DNA of 64,000 bases from Pseudeuparius sepicola (lineage: Eukaryota; Arthropoda; Insecta; Coleoptera; Anthribidae). Under the pieces are notes generated by a model, which saw only the letters and a program-made list of their open reading frames with translations, was not told the origin of the DNA and ran no database searches. The translations under genes and the position numbers were made by a program. The stretch is from assembly GCA_963920635.1 (NCBI GenBank), contig OY987307.1, positions 16,755,735-16,819,734 of the forward strand, written 5' to 3'. Every line of letters begins with the position of its first letter. Within the stretch, counting starts at the first letter, position 1. Below are positions 10,370 through 21,997 of the stretch, piece after piece.

Positions 10370-12470
10370 CGTGGGACACCCTTTACGCCAGTGCAGTTAT
10401 GAAATTCACCATGTTGAAATTGCAAAAATTTTTATAAAGCTGCGACTGTTAAAAATAGTTAGCATTAGTAACCCTTATGTCCCCATTCGTACGGTTGTTG
10501 CGTCATAAGAAAAAATCGTCCGCCATCTTGAAAACAGTAATAAGTCGAAAACGGTACATTTTATCAAAAAAACTCAAGAGGTCAAAATTGAAGAGAATTA
10601 AAAAATCCAGCAGAAGCATTTAATTCTGGAAATTTTCCGGTTTCAAACATTTGCGGCGCGAAAGTCGTAGAGAATACAATATGTTTTAAGTTTGATTTCT
10701 TGTTTACAATTCCAGTCAGTGGTCTTTAATATTAACATTTACACAAACATAAATGCAAACTACACCTGTCCGTATTTGAGTTTTATATTTATTTTTATTA
10801 AATCAAAACCCAAAGCTTGCGATACTGTGAGCAAAGGAATGATGAATGGGCTGGAGGTGTTCGATCAAGAATAGAAACAGAGTGCGCTTTAGTAGCTTGT
10901 GATGCAAGGTCTCATAGGGACTGTTATGCAAGTTTTTCTGTGTTGACGACTGGTAACAAAAATGCTGGTAGGCCAACCACAGAAACTAATTTAATCGGTT
11001 TAGACAAAATTTTAGAATATTTGAATGAATCCAAAGATGATGTGTGCCAATTTTCGTTAAATGATCTTCACGAAAAATTCAAAGAGTTTGCAACCAATGC
11101 ATCACAGGTTTGGAATAAAAGCCATTTTCCTCAGAAACTTAGTGAACATTACAAATATGAAATAGTTATTGTTGACAGATATGGAGAAAGTTCTGTGGTC
11201 TGCTTTAAAGGTAGCACTGAAAATATAATTAAAGATACATGGAGGGAGACAACATTGACATTAGAAGAAACACGTGAACATATTACCCAACTTAGCGCCA
11301 AAATTTTAAAAGAAGAGATTAGATCAGAATCTTACAATCTTAATCAGTATCCTTCAGCTAGTGCAATCCTAAATGGAGGCATAGAATATATACCACGTAA
11401 GTTATTATCATTTTTGTCACTTCTGTTCGGAAAATCGGAAAATAATGAAAAGGTAATTTCAGTTGCTAACGTTATCATTTCTGGTGTACGACCAAGGTCT
11501 TTTACATCGCCAGTCCTATTTAGTCTATCAGTTTATTTACATATAAAATTCGGTTCAAAAATTTTGTTGAACTTACTGCATTCTCTAGGCTTTTCGGGAT
11601 CGTATAAAGAAGCTTTGAAATTTGAAACACAGTAGGCATCCTTCGAAAATGATTTAAACATTTCAAACTCTGTTTTCCATCAATTTGTTTTTGATAATGC
11701 CGATTCCAATATTAAAATATTGGATGTCAAAGGCAGTGGCACCAGATTTTGTCCTAAAGATGATATACTGCAATTGCAAATATCTGGATGCAATAAATTA
11801 TGCACATGTTTAAAGTCGAATATGCCATATTCAAGCTTATGTGGTAGTTGTAATGGTATTTCTTGCGACAACAAACAAATGTCGGTTGATGAAGAACGAT
11901 TCGAATAAACTAAATTGTAGCTTAGTTTCAGACAAGGTGGTAACAAAAAAAGACCTTGGTTAGCATTTATGTTTAATTTTAACACTGTAGAGGAGAGCTT
12001 TTATTATTACTTTTTTATATTTTTATATTTTATAGTAATGTTGCAATATTATCAAGTCTTTCATTATTATAGTTCATGAGTTGTTTATCAAAATTGTCAC
12101 AATGTGTTTTAATTAAAATTATGTTAAATATACATTTTGTTTGTTTATAAGGTTAAAAAAAATGCAAAAATTGCAGGATATTACATTACATTTTATTGCT
12201 TCCGATAGATTTTTTTATTTTCTTTAATTTTTACCTTTTGAAGTTTTTTGCCAAATCGTACCGTTTTCGACTTTATTACATTTTTTCCTACAAAGTACCA
12301 AAATTCAAGATGGCGGCCGATTTTTTTTGATAACGCAACAACCGGACCAATGAGGACTTTTAGTATGTTAATTAGGCTTACTAATGCTAACTTTTTTTGA
12401 TAGTCGCAGCTTTATAAAAATTTTTGCAAATTCTAATGTCTACTAAAGGCGTCTTTCCAGCTGAATGTCT
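10370..12470 (+). mobile_element. Unclassified element with inverted flanks around a Cys-rich ORF
   Basis: Arms of about 200 bp (about 10415-10610 and 12195-12445) are inverted copies, sharing AAAAATTTTTATAAAGCTGC, AGTTAGCATTAGTAA, GGTTGTTGCGT, CCGCCATCTTGAA and GTCGAAAACGGTAC. Outer boundaries are fuzzy and I see no clear target duplication. The centre carries the degenerate gene at 10817-11908, which suggests that the gene belongs to the element. Confidence 0.6.
10817..11908 (+). pseudogene. Uncharacterised Cys-rich element-encoded protein, broken
   Basis: A long plus-strand frame (272 codons to 11635) continues after one stop for another 90 codons. The N-terminus has the pattern CEQRNDEWAGGVRSRIE followed by LVACDARSHRDCYASF, a Cys/His arrangement I have seen in unnamed arthropod and cnidarian proteins. 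After the stop, the block FVFDNADSNIKILD belongs to the same family. It then jumps to a Cys-rich tail (CNKLCTCLKS, CGSCNGISC) that would normally lie hundreds of residues later, so the middle appears deleted. I do not know the biochemical role. Its position between inverted repeats suggests a transposon product. The 10817 Met is probably internal; the true start is not clear. Confidence 0.6.
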
Positions 12471-12679
12471 TTCATAATAGTTTACTTTTTGAAATTTAAT
12501 AGGTAACTAACCTATACGTAAATTGTTTTTTCTTGAAATCGGCAGTGAAGTGTCTCAAAATTGTCATTAAAAGCTCAGAAATGGGCTTTGAAGTAGCCCA
12601 TTATTGTAGGTACGATTTTTTCAATAAGTAGGCCTTGACGATATGCAAACATCAAACGTCAGACGCGGAGCCATCGCCC

Positions 12680-12830
12680 GTCAAAAGTGACCAAATATTC
12701 AAAACCCAGCCAATAAAGGCCCCTTCAACTTTTCGTACACATTGCCAAATTGTTACCTACAGCAGCGCAATCCATCAGTATAAATATTTTAGTAGGTTTG
12801 TAGGCTGCACAACAGGCAGCAATTTGGAGT
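12680..12830 (+). promoter_or_regulatory. Repeated promoter-like unit (copy 1)
   Basis: Shares about 150 bp with 20571-20740: AAAAGTGACCAAATATTC, CCAATAAAGGCCC, then TCAGTATAAATATTTTAGT and GGCTGCACAAC. The CCAAT-like box, the TATAAATA box and the spacing look like a pol II promoter with leader. It is probably the promoter of a repeat family, since both copies lie in repeat-rich DNA. Downstream there is a tandem duplication of about 55 bp (12834-12945) with CTTAACCTAGGTAAATAACT in both units. Confidence 0.4.
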
Positions 12831-12945
12831 TTCTGTTGGGAAGCGTCGTGCCTCGTCATAGGTACTTAACCTAGGTAAATAACTAGTATTACTGTTGGGA
12901 AACGCCGTGGCTCGCCATACTTAACCTAGGTAAATAACTATTATT

Positions 12946-13559
12946 AATTCTTTTGTTGGGTTGGTAGACCGATTAGCTCTTCCCTGACGAACAGCTACTG
13001 ACGGCAGGCCTGGCATGGTGCGGTAAAAGAACTATGTTCTATATACCTGAGCGGTGGGTTTCCCTAGGGACTAGGGCAATTTATACGTGTCCGCGGGACG
13101 GAGATCAGATTGGAAAAGGCGAAAGAGGGTTGGACAATATCGCAATAAAAATGGAGACCTCGAGTATTTCAGCTCGAGATGTAATTTAAGTTTTATTTTC
13201 AGTTAGACCATTGCGACGAAAAATGAATTTATCAGTTCGTTTTGCGTTCGTTTGTTTTGTTGAATATCTACCAACAATATCTAAGTTTTAATTGGGTTTT
13301 TCGCCATCAAACTGATTAAAAGACAACTTTTTCAAGTTGCCCCGAAAATTCATAATTTCTTAACAGTAAATGAACGAAACTTTGAACTTTGAACTCAAAA
13401 AATAACTTCAACAAATTTGTTTTCTAAACTTTCGGAGAATAAATCTTCTTCCTTCCTCATATAATTATATCTATACTAACTTCTTTTTGAATAACTGGCA
13501 ATAATATTTCACTGAATTCCACTGAACATTCAGCAACACAGTAGTCCGTATTTCCTAGA
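12946..13559. other. No gene recognised
   Basis: GC-richer to about 13190, with a short CTCGAG-flanked hairpin (13158-13182), then AT-rich. It could be part of an LTR-like leader following the promoter-like unit, but no LTR ends could be paired. Confidence 0.35.
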
Positions 13560-14030
13560 GTAAATGCTGATTTTGGTAGAGTCAAACTTAGACAGATTAA
13601 CAGATTCCAAAGATTAGTTGAGGAAAAGCACAGTGAGGAATTGAATCAAATAGGCAACAATAGAAAAGTTAGTTTTGGCAAAAGGGTAAAATTTTTCTGT
13701 TGTTGAAAACAAAAGTTTTAAGCTCGACATAGTAGTACCTATCGGTAGAGGAAACAGCTCAAGCATTGAGGAATTAGGTCAAGAATTTACAGTCAGGTCA
13801 AAAATAATCTTCGAAAAATATTTTAAACCCAAGTCAAATATTTCAAATGAAGAAAAATCAGCAATTAGATCGCTTAAATCAGATAGAATAAATAAAATAG
13901 AAAAAACTGTGTATGCTAATAAATTAAATAATAGTAATTCTAATATAGAATTAAACACAAAATTTCGGTCATGGTCTTCCCGCAAACGTCTTCACGTTAT
14001 GACGTTTGATTTTCCCCCAAATTAGATCAT
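13560..14030 (+). pseudogene. Possible Penelope-like ORF fragment
   Basis: Two plus-strand open pieces, separated by a shift at about 13700, are rich in Lys, Glu, Asn and Ser. The second contains SNISNEEKSAIRSLKSD, which resembles the EEKxAxxxLKxD block just before the first RT motif in Penelope-like elements. The ADKG motif expected next is not seen. The piece is short and the similarity weak, so it could also be an unrelated helical protein. Confidence 0.3.
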
Positions 14031-14146
14031 GACTTAATATCTATTTTACTTGATTTATCCGAATTCGCTACAGATTTTAAATAAAAGCGAGATTATTTAA
14101 TATGCGTCCGATAATACAAACAGTGAATTTTTCAAAAAGTTTTGCC

Positions 14147-15460
14147 CAGCGCCGGTTTTAGCTTGAGTACCGCCGGGTGCTAAGTTTAAAAAACGCGTTA
14201 TCTTTCCTCTCAATTTTTTACTTTTGCCCAGAAAGCTAAACTTTTTTGTTGGGAGGTAGTCAGAAATAAAAAAATAATATTGAATTTTTGTGGTATACAG
14301 GGTGACCGTATTTCGAGCCTTTGCATGGGGATCTTGGTTATCTTAAGAGATACGAGGTCGGTTAAATTGGGGCAAAGTTGCGGAATTTGATGCCGAGTAA
14401 CTTGGTAAAAAAAATTTTGGCTGGCCCTTCTCGTTTTGAAAATAATGCGAAAAAACTGAAAATTGTCGTTTTCGTTTTTATTTTTTTAAACGAAAACGAA
14501 TGGCGCTGGACATTTCTAAGTTAAACATTATTAAGGCACTTTTTTACAAGGAATCTAAATATGATATCGCATTTTTTTTGTCGCCTCCCTGGACGAAGAT
14601 ATGACGATCAATTTTATTTTTATTATGGGTGCCATTTTGGATTTTTGCATTTTTGAAAACAGGATTTTTTCTGGTTAAAATGATATGTCACACATTATGC
14701 TTTACTTTGTTTTTCTTGCCCCATAATGTTTGACATTTCTGCACAGAATGCCTTGGAAACATAGCCTCAGTTTTCTTTTATAGAACAACTGTGACAGAAA
14801 TTTCTAAATTTGTATTGGTGTGAGCCTATAAAAATCATTGCTTTTTAAAGCGGCTATACAAAAGAAGCAGAGGTGTTTGATTATTAAAATGCGCCGTAGG
14901 CGAACATTTTTAGAAATATGAAGCACAGATAGTTTAAATGAGGTAGATATAGGAAATTACAAAATCATAACAGTATACTGTATTTTTCCTCTTTTCTCAA
15001 TGTAAGGGGCTTGAACCCCCAAACCATATACAGCCCTGGGCTTACGTATAGGAAAAGAGATTTCGTGGAATCGGTAGTTAGCTACTTGACAATAATTACT
15101 AGATATATTTTTCAATAAATCTATCTATGTTACACAATATTACATGACAATTTTCCAATTTATATTCAATCAATGAATCAATGTTGTATATTCTGCGTTT
15201 AGTATATTTTCACTTAGAAATCTTTATTTTCGTCCAAAAATCCAGGAGTAAAATCTTCAACGTACTGATGAAGATGATGAATAGGAGAACGTTTTAGATG
15301 TTATGTTTGTAGACGACGATCAAAATGAAGGTGTCGCGTCGTGAGTGACATGGCAAACAAAATGTGATTTATTTTTAGTTATTAGACCAGCTTATTCCGT
15401 CTCCTAAAATTAACCGCCGGGTGCTATTAGTGCCCTAGCACCCCCCTAAAACCGGCGCTG
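14147..15460. mobile_element. hAT-like non-autonomous element
   Basis: Terminal inverted repeat CAGCGCCGGTTTTAG at both ends, with the CAGnG start typical of hAT. It is bounded by a perfect 8-bp target duplication GTTTTGCC (14139-14146 and 15461-15468), the hAT length. Subterminal CCGCCGGGTGCTA also occurs inverted at both ends. The 1.3-kb interior has no transposase but contains a piece of the TACAGGGTGA..CATGGGGATCT repeat (from 14296), which probably inserted or was captured. Confidence 0.85.
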
Positions 15461-15468
15461 GTTTTGCC

Positions 15469-16780
15469 TCATACCTTTCTCTATTCCTCGGCCCAAAATG
15501 ATCGCGCACAAATTTGTAGTTTCTGTAAGACCATGTCTGAAAGTAAAGTATTTTTACTTCTGTTTTCGCATCGTTTTTGCACTGATGCCACCTGACATTT
15601 TTGGTAACTTTTACTGGCACTATTGGTCTAGGTTAGGGAAAGTGGCAAGAAACCAGCATTCCGCGGACCGTTTGAAATCCCACGATATTAGCCAGAAAGT
15701 TAAAGGCCGATCAACGCATACGCACGTGATTGATCACGCATTGATCACTGTTTTGACGTACTCCGTTTGGTGGATGGATCGAGTTTAGGTTGTTCGATAT
15801 TTTTTAACAAAATTTGGTAAAAACCCGTTCCGTTCCAAGCGATGTCCAATACAGTGACGTGGTCAAAATGTTTATAAAGGTATCCCTGATATACTTTGTC
15901 CAATTTTGTTACTAAAAATATATCGTAGGAGGCCAATATTTTCGCATCTTCTAATGCTGCTCTTTATAATCCCCTGTCGTGCCTTATCCCCTTCAAAATG
16001 AGCGAATGCCCCAACCACCTTTCTTCTGTTACTACGGAATGAAACTGTCGAAATATCCATATTCTAGGTTCTAAACCATAAAAAATGTGCTAATTAATAA
16101 ATTATCTGCAAACATATTAAGTAGAAAATATCTAATAGCAATATGCGATAATAACCTTTACAAAAATACCTAACATTTTTGTCGAAAAGCAGCTTCCTCT
16201 TATGCATTCTCATGTCATAAACAGAATACTTTTAAATTTCTACTACACTTTTAAAATTTATAGAATAACGGTGATCTAAAATAAAAAGAAGTCCCGACCT
16301 GACTCGGCGCGTTCTAAATGCAGTTTAGCACGTGGCACTGACGAAAAAGTGTATATAGCTGGGTTTTATTATTGTCAATAACTAAAATACTTTTATGAGG
16401 CAGGAGTTTCATCTCCCAGGTTATCCCGGCTAGCTTTTCAGACTTGGCGCTAGTTTGTAGTTGGCTCGATAAGTTTGAAGGCTATCCCCCATTCATTTCA
16501 GAGGGCAGTCCCTTCGGAACGGAAGCTCGGAGTTACTTCGCAGTTTTTTTGGCGAAGCAAGTGAAATCTTGTATACAATTCAATGCTTCAGTGAGGACAT
16601 TATTTTCTGCCTGTTATAGAGATACTGTAACTTACTATATACAAGTGTCGGATAATGTAACCTCATTACTGTATTTTGGGCACTTCCGAATAAACATACC
16701 TAGGTACTTCCAAGATGTAGTAAACAAGGCTATAATTATAATTGCATCAGACGGCTGGTATTAGACTAACCAAAGATATA
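15469..16780. other. No gene recognised; one dispersed repeat
   Basis: About 16340-16500 resembles 28050-28190 (AAAAGTGTATATAGCTG, TTGACAATAACTAAAA, CTGGCTTTTCAG, GGCTATCCCC), so a dispersed repeat is present. The remaining open frames show no motif. Confidence 0.4.
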
Positions 16781-16874
16781 TACAACCATCTTCGGCCTAA
16801 CATAGCCACTAATTAACACAACACCGGTGAAAATCTATTCCTATGAGGTTGTCCATTTTACTGCGAACAGATAG

Positions 16875-17220
16875 GGGAGACCTTGGTCGATTTCAACAAG
16901 TTCAATAAGTTAGATATTGCATGTAAGGCACATGATATAGCCAACTAAAAAAAGGACAAATCATTAGTAAGACATAAAGACAAGTTAGAATTTTAAACAA
17001 AGTTTGGGAACGGGTGAAGGTCTAAGATGGCAAATGAAGTGACAGTTGCTACTTGCCCCAATGAATTATAAACGAAAATTTACTTATGAGATTTAGAAAA
17101 AAGAGAGAAGTGGAGATATTACTGAAAAAAGCATTCAGATTCAATAGGTCAGTTAGGTCAATTAGCTACGACGAAGAACAAATGCGACAACACATTAAAA
17201 AATACTTGAACGATACCTAA
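16875..17220 (+). pseudogene. Relic with phospholipase-A2-like motif (parvovirus / Polinton-type)
   Basis: One plus frame reads NKLDIACKAHDIA, the D-x-x-C-x-x-H-D active-site motif of the PLA2 domain found in parvovirus-type capsid proteins and in Polinton/adintovirus-like elements. It is followed by a basic stretch with a DK-L pattern and, in a shifted frame, by WERVKV, which fits the next helix of that domain. Stops occur right after the motif and again within about 20 codons, and at least one shift separates the parts. No capsid, replication or polymerase gene is visible nearby. This is a dead fragment of virus-like or transposon origin; the alternative is chance similarity. Confidence 0.4.
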
Positions 17221-17355
17221 TAATAATAACAATAATTGCAAAAAGCGTTCCTTTCAGTCGGAGAGATCTTTGCGTGCTTTGCCACCCGATGTTTCAGGTG
17301 GTCATATTTAAGGTCTAACCCTGACTAGAACAACAATAAAAACATTACCTTATAC

Positions 17356-19772
17356 TAGAGGCCCTGTATGACACGAAAAGTGACAGTTATTCGTTTTAAC
17401 AGAGGTTGGACAACAGATTTTGGCAGATCTAGTAACATTGTTTTTATTATATTTTTATATTGGCGGGTGTCAGTTTGTCAACAAACTGTCAACAAATTAT
17501 TGAGCATAGATAAGAAATAAATATACGATTATTGAGCGTGCTAATTTTCTTTTGCAAAAAGGAGGTTAAAAGGTAAAAATGACATCTTGCGAAATAAGAA
17601 ACTGCAAGAATTCTGAGCAGGATGGATTTTTCTTACCTCCTTTCAAAAAAGCGCAGAAGAACGAGCACGATGGAAAGTGCAAATGAAATACCCTAACATG
17701 AGAGTTGGAAATGATACGAAACTTTGCGAGGTAAGTAAATTTAATTACATAAGTATCTAGTTCCTTTTTATTTTTTGTTTGATCTGTGATTTTAATCTGC
17801 AGAATAATTTCCTTAATCTGCATCAGCAACATAACATACCTAAGGTACCTAAATTAATATTAAATATTAGTACCTATTTGTTTTCAATAAAAGTCCATAA
17901 GGTTATACAAACCACTTATTAGAATTATTATGAAAATTTCCCAAAATAATTATTCTAAAGTTTTTGCCTTCAAGGAGGTAAAACCTGTTGGGTATAGGTA
18001 TTTACTGGACCAGCATAGGCATTTTTTCGTTTTGCGTTTCATGGAATAATAAAAAATGTATTTATTATATAAGTTGTGCGTGATAACTTTGGATTGGTTT
18101 ATAATATTTTGTTACTGTAAAGGAAATTTTTCTACGACTAAATTCTCATAACGAAGAGACGTATATTCCAGAAAACTATACAGGATCTTCCACATCAAAA
18201 CTTCCACCTCCATAATTTTTTGACCTATTTTGTTAATTTTTTAAAATTTTCGTTGCTTCTCGAAAGGAGAAAACTAAAAAATACGAAAAAAGTTGTTTGC
18301 AATTAGAAAATTCTTCCTATCGTGAAATTTGGAAAGAGACTGTAATATAATTTAATTCGGAAATACTTGTTCTAATACATTTTTTCGAAACCTACAGGAA
18401 AAAACGCCACGAATAGCAATAAAATACTTACAAAATCTTACTTGTAAGGATATTTTAGAATTTATAATAACTGTTAGAGAGAGACAGTTTTGAAGGAGCT
18501 TTATTTTCCACTAAGACCAACAAAATCGGACAAAAAAGAAGTTAACACGGGTGGGAATTTTATATAAAGAACCCTTTTTGTGTAGTCAGTTAAATGTGTG
18601 AGCTTATTTTGTATTAATATTCCATTACAAATTTCTTGCTGATAAAAAAATAGCATTTGATGGCAGCGTTTTATTATGTTTAGGTAGCTTAAATTTAGTT
18701 CTTTAACTTTCACAGGTTCACTTCTCCGACATGGATTTTGAGTGTCAGGTTGTGCTGAAGAAACGATCCTCTCCTGCAACGTTTGATGAACGTGACTTTA
18801 GCAAGAAAGAACCATTAAATATGTATAAATTTCTGAGAACTTGTACTAGTTTGATTTTTCCTATTTACTTACAATATATCTTTGAAAACAAAAATACTGT
18901 TGTCTTCTTTTTTGAAATATAGATGATCTCTCTTGCATTGAAAAGTTATTAACTTTTATTTACAAAAAATGAAAGAAAGACTAATATCGATATTAAATAC
19001 CTAGGTACTCATTTTTTTATTCAGCCTAATTCTATTAACCATGTTTTTCAATAGTGGTTGATTCATATTACCAAAACAAACTTTCCAACTTTTTATTCCG
19101 TATAAATTTCAGTATTAATTGTCTTAAAATTTTGACGGTAGGTATAAGAAGAGAGTTTGAAGAAACGAAACCATACAGTTTAAACCATTTAAAAGACCCT
19201 TTTGATTTTTATTTTTAAATGAAAGGAATAATAATTATTATTGCAGCTACGATTCCTATTGAAGAAATATTCGAAAGTTTAGTTAGTTGGTATGCTAGAG
19301 CCTTGTTTAATTTTATGTATCTATATAAGTATACCACATTCCTATACAAATTTAATAAATGTTTTTATCCTGATATCCTAAAATTGCTGTTTGCTTGGAA
19401 CAAATTATATGTTTCTTCACTTTTCCATTCAAACTTCAACAATTATTATTAGTGAAGCTTTGCAAATAATATACTTACTACCTACCCAATTTATTGGTTT
19501 TATCTATATTTTTATACATTTTAAACTGTGCCCTCATCTACCTACGTTTATGGCAGTTAAATGTCGTTTAACCTTAAGGCTTAACCTTAAAATCCAATTT
19601 TGACACATCCTGCTGCTAGGGGAATGATAGAAAGAGCGAAAAAATATATGTCTGTTGCACAAAATGAATTTCATAGGGAAAATAAGACCCTCGCCAGAGA
19701 GAGAGATCCGATCGTTGTCCAACCTCTGTTAAAACGAATAACTGTCACTTTTCGTGTCATACAGGGCCTCTA
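17356..19772 (+). mobile_element. P-superfamily transposon, internally degraded
   Basis: Terminal inverted repeats of about 60 bp begin TAGAGGCCCTGTATGACACG (17356) and close with the complement at 19772, with few mismatches (GTTGGACAAC block included). They are flanked by a perfect 8-bp target duplication CCTTATAC (17348-17355 and 19773-19780). Eight bases is the P-element length. A spliced THAP domain sits at the expected 5' position. The catalytic part of a P transposase is not visible in the remaining 900 bp, so the copy is presumably non-autonomous. Total length 2417 bp. Confidence 0.88.
17579..18840 (+). pseudogene. P-element transposase N-terminus: spliced THAP domain
   Basis: THAP zinc finger (C2CH) that binds the element ends. 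Exon 1 (17579-17730) begins MTSCEIRNCKN, giving the first two Cys, then FFLPPF, a one-base shift in an A-run near 17648, then ARWKVQMKYPN and DTKLCE, with the third Cys just before a GTAAGT donor. Exon 2 starts at 18716 after a TTTCACAG acceptor and opens VHFSDMDFE, giving the His and the canonical HF. It runs on as DERDFSKKEPL to about 18840, then loses similarity. The intron is about 985 bp. The A-run shift means this copy could not make the protein unless the sequence is in error there. Confidence 0.8.
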
Positions 19773-20105
19773 CCTTATACCACATAGTAACAAGTAATAC
19801 AGACAACTCGTCAGCGACATGACATCTGTCAAATAGAGTCTTGCTTTTAGGCGAAATGTCTTCTGAAACATTGTGAATATTATTTGATTTTACCGTAATG
19901 TTCAGGGTTATTCACATAACATTCAACCACCTTAACTTTTTGTTTTTAATTTTGAAAAAAAATGTAAATGTGAAATCGTATAAAATTTTCTTGCGATTTC
20001 AGATAAACAAATGAATGTCGCGTTCCAAACTTATGTTTTTCAGATGGAACACCCTGTATGTTTCTCGATTTTCGAAATATACGGACTTTTTTTATTTCAA
20101 CGATA
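19773..20105. other. Spacer with one orphan TACAGGGTG end
   Basis: Contains AACACCCTGTATG at 20046, the reversed form of the common terminus. Its partner end is not identified. No gene seen. Confidence 0.4.
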
Positions 20106-20570
20106 TACAGGGTGTCCCAATAAGGACTCCCGTCGGCGATATCTCCGGAACAAAAAGAGATATTTTAATTCTGCAAACGCCGTTCGCTAGGACGTGAAGA
20201 GGGCTTTATTCGAATATGACAGGCGTTCATTTTGATATTGGCGTACAGATGGCGCTGCGGTGCAAAGAATCTTTTCGATCCTAGGAACTTTGGAGCGTAG
20301 CGCATTTGATAGACTGGGTAATTTGGAGAAACTTTTTGCTACTGTCACTAGTTTCTGAGATAACCGCTCTACAATGTCATTTAAAAAAATGAACTAACTC
20401 GCTTAAAATTAACTTTAGAGGAAAAGTTATTAAAAATATCTTTGTAGTTCACTAGGACGAAGAAAATAGCAACACGTGTCAAATTATTACACATCCGATT
20501 TGACCGGAAGTACCGGAAGTGACCCATTTTTCAGTTTAAAATGGACATACTGTATAATTTATCCCGAAAA

Positions 20571-20740
20571 AGTGACCAAATATTCAAAACCCGGCCAATA
20601 AAGGCCCATTTAACTATTCGTACCTACACATTGCGATATTGTTACCTATATAGCAGCGCAATCTATCAGTATAAATATTTTAGTAGGTTTGAATATCAAT
20701 AGATTTATTATGGAGGCTGCACAACAAGCAGCCGTGTCTT
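20571..20740 (+). promoter_or_regulatory. Repeated promoter-like unit (copy 2)
   Basis: Second copy of the CCAAT/TATAAATA unit described at 12680. Here the downstream part reads ATGGAGGCTGCACAACAAGC, so an ATG follows about 50 bp after the TATA box; the frame closes after 15 codons. Confidence 0.4.
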
Positions 20741-20877
20741 TGTCATACTTGACCTAGGTAGAGCGATCGTCAAAGTCAAGCAACGCCGCGCGTAGTCGGT
20801 TCATGCACGGGTGATCCCTTATTATTATTTTCTTGCCTAATAAAACATTTTTTTTTCGATTTCAAAAAAAATATAAT

Positions 20878-20996
20878 ATGTACCTCGGCACTGAAGTTCT
20901 TTTTATGACTCATGTGGTTTATTTGCCTTGGCCAGAGGCCTCGGCAACTAAATTCCACATGAGTCATAAAAAGTTGAACTTCAGTGCCTTGGTACA
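20878..20996. repeat. Hairpin repeat (MITE-like)
   Basis: Arms of about 42 bp: TACCTCGGCACTGAAGTTC at the left and its complement GAACTTCAGTGCCTTGGTA at the right, plus TTTTTATGACTCATGTGG and its complement. Centre GGCCAGAGGCCTCGG. Same type as 242-355. Confidence 0.7.
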
Positions 20997-21706
20997 TAAA
21001 TAAATATTCTTGCCTAATTAGTTAATTCTTGTAATAATGGTTAATAATAATAAATTATGGAGAATGCGGTAAAAACAGTGCTCGTATTTAGGTATGGAAA
21101 TAATTTTGAACATATTTATCGTAAACATACATGATGTTTATTTTCTATAATGTCACCTTCGGTTAATAAAAATAAATTCAGCTAATTGTCGTTGTCTACA
21201 TGTACCTACTAGGTGTTATTGTTATTAGGTAAATTTTTTCCAATTTTGAGGAAAAATTGTACAGTATGTTCATTTTGAACTGAAAAATGTTTCACTTCCG
21301 GTACAACCGGATGTGTAATAATTTGACACTTGCCGCTGTTTTGTTCGTTTTAGTGCATTACAAAGATATTTTTAATAACTTATTCCTTTAAAGTTAATTT
21401 TAAGCGAGCACATTTTTTGTAAATGACATTGTATAGAGCGGTTATCTCAGAAACTAGTAACAATAGGAACATTTTCCATAAAACAAAAGTTTCTCCAAAT
21501 TACCCAGTCTTTCAGATGCGCTACGTTCCAACGTTCCTAGGATCGAAAAGTTTATTTGCACCGCAGCGCCATCTATACGCCAATATCAAAACGCACGCGT
21601 AGCAGTTACGAATAAAGCCCTCTTTACGTCCCAGCGAACGGCGTTTGCAGAGTTAAAATATCTCTTTTTGTTCCGGAGATATCGGCGACGGGAGTCCTTA
21701 TTGGGA

Positions 21707-21997
21707 TTCTACTTACAGTTTTATAATTTTTATGATTAGTTTAGAAGCATTTTCCGTGGTAATCTATCATTGGCCAGGGATATTCTAGATTAGTCTCCAG
21801 TCTTCCATTTGAGTATGTAAGCCCTAGGAATTGGGCCTGGTTGCTGTTGAAGGTTATAATGCGATTTTAGTGCGATTTTTTTGTGGCTGATAGATTATTC
21901 TTGGTCAGTGACAGTATCTGACAAGTTTATTTCTGAAGGCTAAACAATAAAGGTGGTAACCAAGGCAACGAGTTTGGACTGTAATTGTTGAGATTCA
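21707..21997 (+). repeat. Gypsy LTR fragment
   Basis: Matches, in reverse orientation, the LTR at 51916-52431: GTTTTATAATTTTTATGATTAG, ATCTATCATTGGCCAGG, GGAATTGGGCCTGG, then the LTR end GAGATTCA after GGCAACGAGTTTGGACT. The first third of the LTR is missing. Confidence 0.75.

Larger units (their letters stand above)
20106..21706. mobile_element. Long-inverted-repeat element, right end truncated
   Basis: Left arm 20106-20570 starts TACAGGGTGTCCCAATAAGG. The right arm 21240-21705 is its inverted copy (TGCACCGCAGCGCCATCT, CGGAGATATCGGCGACGG) but stops at TTATTGGGA, without the final ACACCCTGTA. A Gypsy LTR fragment abuts here. The centre holds the second promoter-like unit (20571-20740) and a 119-bp hairpin (20878-20996). 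Confidence 0.8.

Noticed and set aside
13000..13200. LTR of a separate retrotransposon
   Set aside because: TGTTGGGAA starts are seen, but no matching second LTR, primer site or paired end could be found in the window.
15262..15290. CTGATGAAGATGATG as a hammerhead core
   Set aside because: No GAAA with a stem II follows and no stem I partner is found.
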